Positions 62,363-64,000 of a stretch of DNA of 64,000 nt are shown one piece after another. Positions within the stretch are counted from its first letter, which is position 1; the number at the start of each line of letters is the position of its first letter. The position numbers and the translations under genes were made by a program. Source of the DNA: Sipunculus nudus (Eukaryota; Annelida; Sipuncula; Golfingiida; Sipunculidae); NCBI GenBank assembly GCA_026874595.1, contig CM049318.1:42078456-42142455 (forward strand), given 5' to 3'. A model generated the notes under the pieces. It was not told where the DNA came from, did no database searches, and saw only the letters and a program-made list of their open reading frames with translations.

Positions 62363-62991
62363 ATATTTTCACAAAACAACGTTATTTATGTCATATAAGC
62401 TAACGCATTCACAAGACGGGACTTGTTGAGGATTTGTATACTATAGGACCATACAACCAAATGGCAACCGACTGCAGGTTTCTGTCAATTTCTTAAAAAC
62501 GCAGTGCACTTAAATGCATGTTTTCAGGTAATTAACAAGTCTGAAACAATGTTGGTGTAAAAACGCACCCTTTTTAACAGACATGAAGAACAGCGGGTTA
62601 CTTGTCGTAAGTAAATCAGAATGACAAGATACAGTTTCTAGGCCTTACATTTGGCACTTTATACATAGTGATTAATATCTAGAGTATAACATTATGACAA
62701 ATTGAAAAAGGTTGTCCTCGATGTCTTTAGTATTTACCTACGTATTTACATTCACGGAAAGTTACGTTTGAATATCTAGTTTAGTATATCAGCTGTTATC
62801 AGCATTTATATAAAATTTTATACTTTAGAAGCTGAGCATTATGGATAGAAGATCTATTTAAAACAAAAAAAATTATTTTAATTAAAACTGTTGTTTGCCA
62901 ACATTTGTCAAGTCTAATGAGGTATTGATGTGTTTATTAACACTGTAATATAATCGTGTAAGTCTGCAGTTCAATTTGCCAACTGAATCAC

Positions 62992-63285
62992 CAACCTAGC
63001 TTTATATATGTTATCATTAAATACACCTGCTGATTAATAATTGAACAACAGGTTTTATGATGACTTCTTCAAACCTAAAGAAAAACTGATCCATAATTAA
63101 GACTACATAATTCTTAGACTTCACTTGCTCATTTAATTAGCTTGATAAATGTTATCATTTAATACACCTGCTGATTAATAATTAAATAACACGTTTTATG
63201 ATGACTTCCTCAAACCTAAAGAAAATTTGATCCATAATTGAGACTACATCATTCTTTGACTAAATATTTTGGAATGTCACTAGCT
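62992..63285 (+). repeat. 141-bp tandem duplication
   Basis: ATGTTATCATTAAATACACC at 63008 recurs as ATGTTATCATTTAATACACC at 63149. Both are followed by TGCTGATTAATAATT and TTTTATGATGACTTC.TCAAA. Two copies, with a 141-bp offset. Confidence 0.9.
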
Positions 63286-63349
63286 CATTAATTATGATTT
63301 AAAGAGAGCTTTATGTTAGGAATAGAAAATTATACGTACCTACGCGCAT

Positions 63350-63368
63350 GGGGGGGGGGGGGGGGGGG
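63350..63368. repeat. poly(G) tract
   Basis: A run of 19 G residues followed by AGGGA. Confidence 0.95.
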
Positions 63369-63890
63369 AGGGACTTGTCTCCCCTTCCCTCCAGTCCCTT
63401 ATGGAAGTGCGTCCATGACATTTGCTTGGTCACGAGAATAATATTTACCGTAAATTATTTTCTGAAAATGTGAGGAAATCACTGGTAATTTCAGCTAAAT
63501 CCAATTTTCTGTAATTTTTGCACCGAGTGTATAGTACCCGGGGCATCGATGTATGTTTTTGCTGAATCAGCCAGGCTGAGGTAGAGATATGCATGCAGTT
63601 ATATAGGCCTAGTCAGTATATTCCACCCGGGCAGTGAAAATTTTTGATTGTTCTCTCGCACTTCAATATGTGTTTTACGTATAGATTCAGAATATTAGTT
63701 GGGATTTTATTTTCGTGGTTTTCGTGGATCATGGTAATTTCCGAATTCATGATTCCAGCGATAAAAAAAATCACACAGGCAGAAAATATCTCAACGACAG
63801 CAGGTGGTCGACTTCGTCTATGGTTATTATTTCTGTCTGAGTTTTCAATAAAGGTACAGAAATTGTTTATTATTATTTTACGATTGCAGT

Positions 63891-63892
<2 letters not shown>

Positions 63893-63938
<46 letters not shown>
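63893..63938. repeat. (TA)n microsatellite
   Basis: TA run of about 46 bp near the window end. Confidence 0.95.
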
Positions 63939-63942
<4 letters not shown>

Positions 63943-64000
63943 AGTGTGCTAAATTACTATTTGTGTAAAAAACTAAAATACGTGATTAATATGTTGTCAA

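Larger units (their letters stand above)
62363..64000. other. AT-rich unique sequence to the window end
   Basis: No gene recognised. Contains a 141-bp duplication, a poly(G) run and a (TA)n run, listed separately. Confidence 0.5.

Overview
The window is eukaryotic, non-coding and very rich in repeats. I find no convincing host protein gene, no rRNA and no functional tRNA. It contains LINE reverse transcriptases, hAT-like DNA transposon ends, LTR elements, (TA)n microsatellites and two copies of a dispersed family built around TCATCTGAGCTATAG..GATCACC followed by GTCCGTC runs. I know that family type from bivalve mollusc genomes, so a bivalve or closely related marine invertebrate is my best guess. 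This is an inference from repeat content, not from a gene.

About a third of the window is satellite DNA. There are five unrelated tandem families: an 82-bp array (1-4415, open at the window edge), a 28-bp array (8441-10397), a 35-bp array (10840-12680), a 40-bp array in two blocks (14985-16316 and 22894-23405) and a 12-kb 69-bp array (28806-40785). Several have clear higher-order periods: 656 bp in the 82-bp family, 417 bp in the 35-bp family, and 759, 1034, 1863 and 1932 bp in the 69-bp family. This indicates recent block duplication.

The best-resolved structure is a three-layer nest at 16.3-22.9 kb. A miniature LTR retroelement has TGTTAC..GTAACA-type ends, an exact 18-nt tRNA-Pro primer binding site, a polypurine tract and only about 120 bp between its LTRs. 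It is inserted in the 40-bp satellite with a 4-bp target duplication (AGAC). A 6.1-kb L1/Tx1-like LINE on the minus strand, with decayed ORF1 and ORF2, then inserted into its 5' LTR and duplicated about 14 bp of LTR sequence. Undoing both insertions rejoins the two satellite blocks.

The right third (40.8-64 kb) is lower-copy AT-rich DNA with scattered mobile elements. They include a hAT-like element with an 8-bp target duplication (53815-56976) that carries a 5'-truncated L2-clade LINE with an uninterrupted RT reading frame. There is also a 795-bp solo LTR with a 4-bp target duplication (59595-60389), a truncated inverted relative of it (62026-62362), and a pair of inverted repeats about 2.9 kb apart (43678 and 46582). 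No genes act together here. The organisation is that of a pericentromeric or otherwise heterochromatic block in which repeats have inserted into one another.
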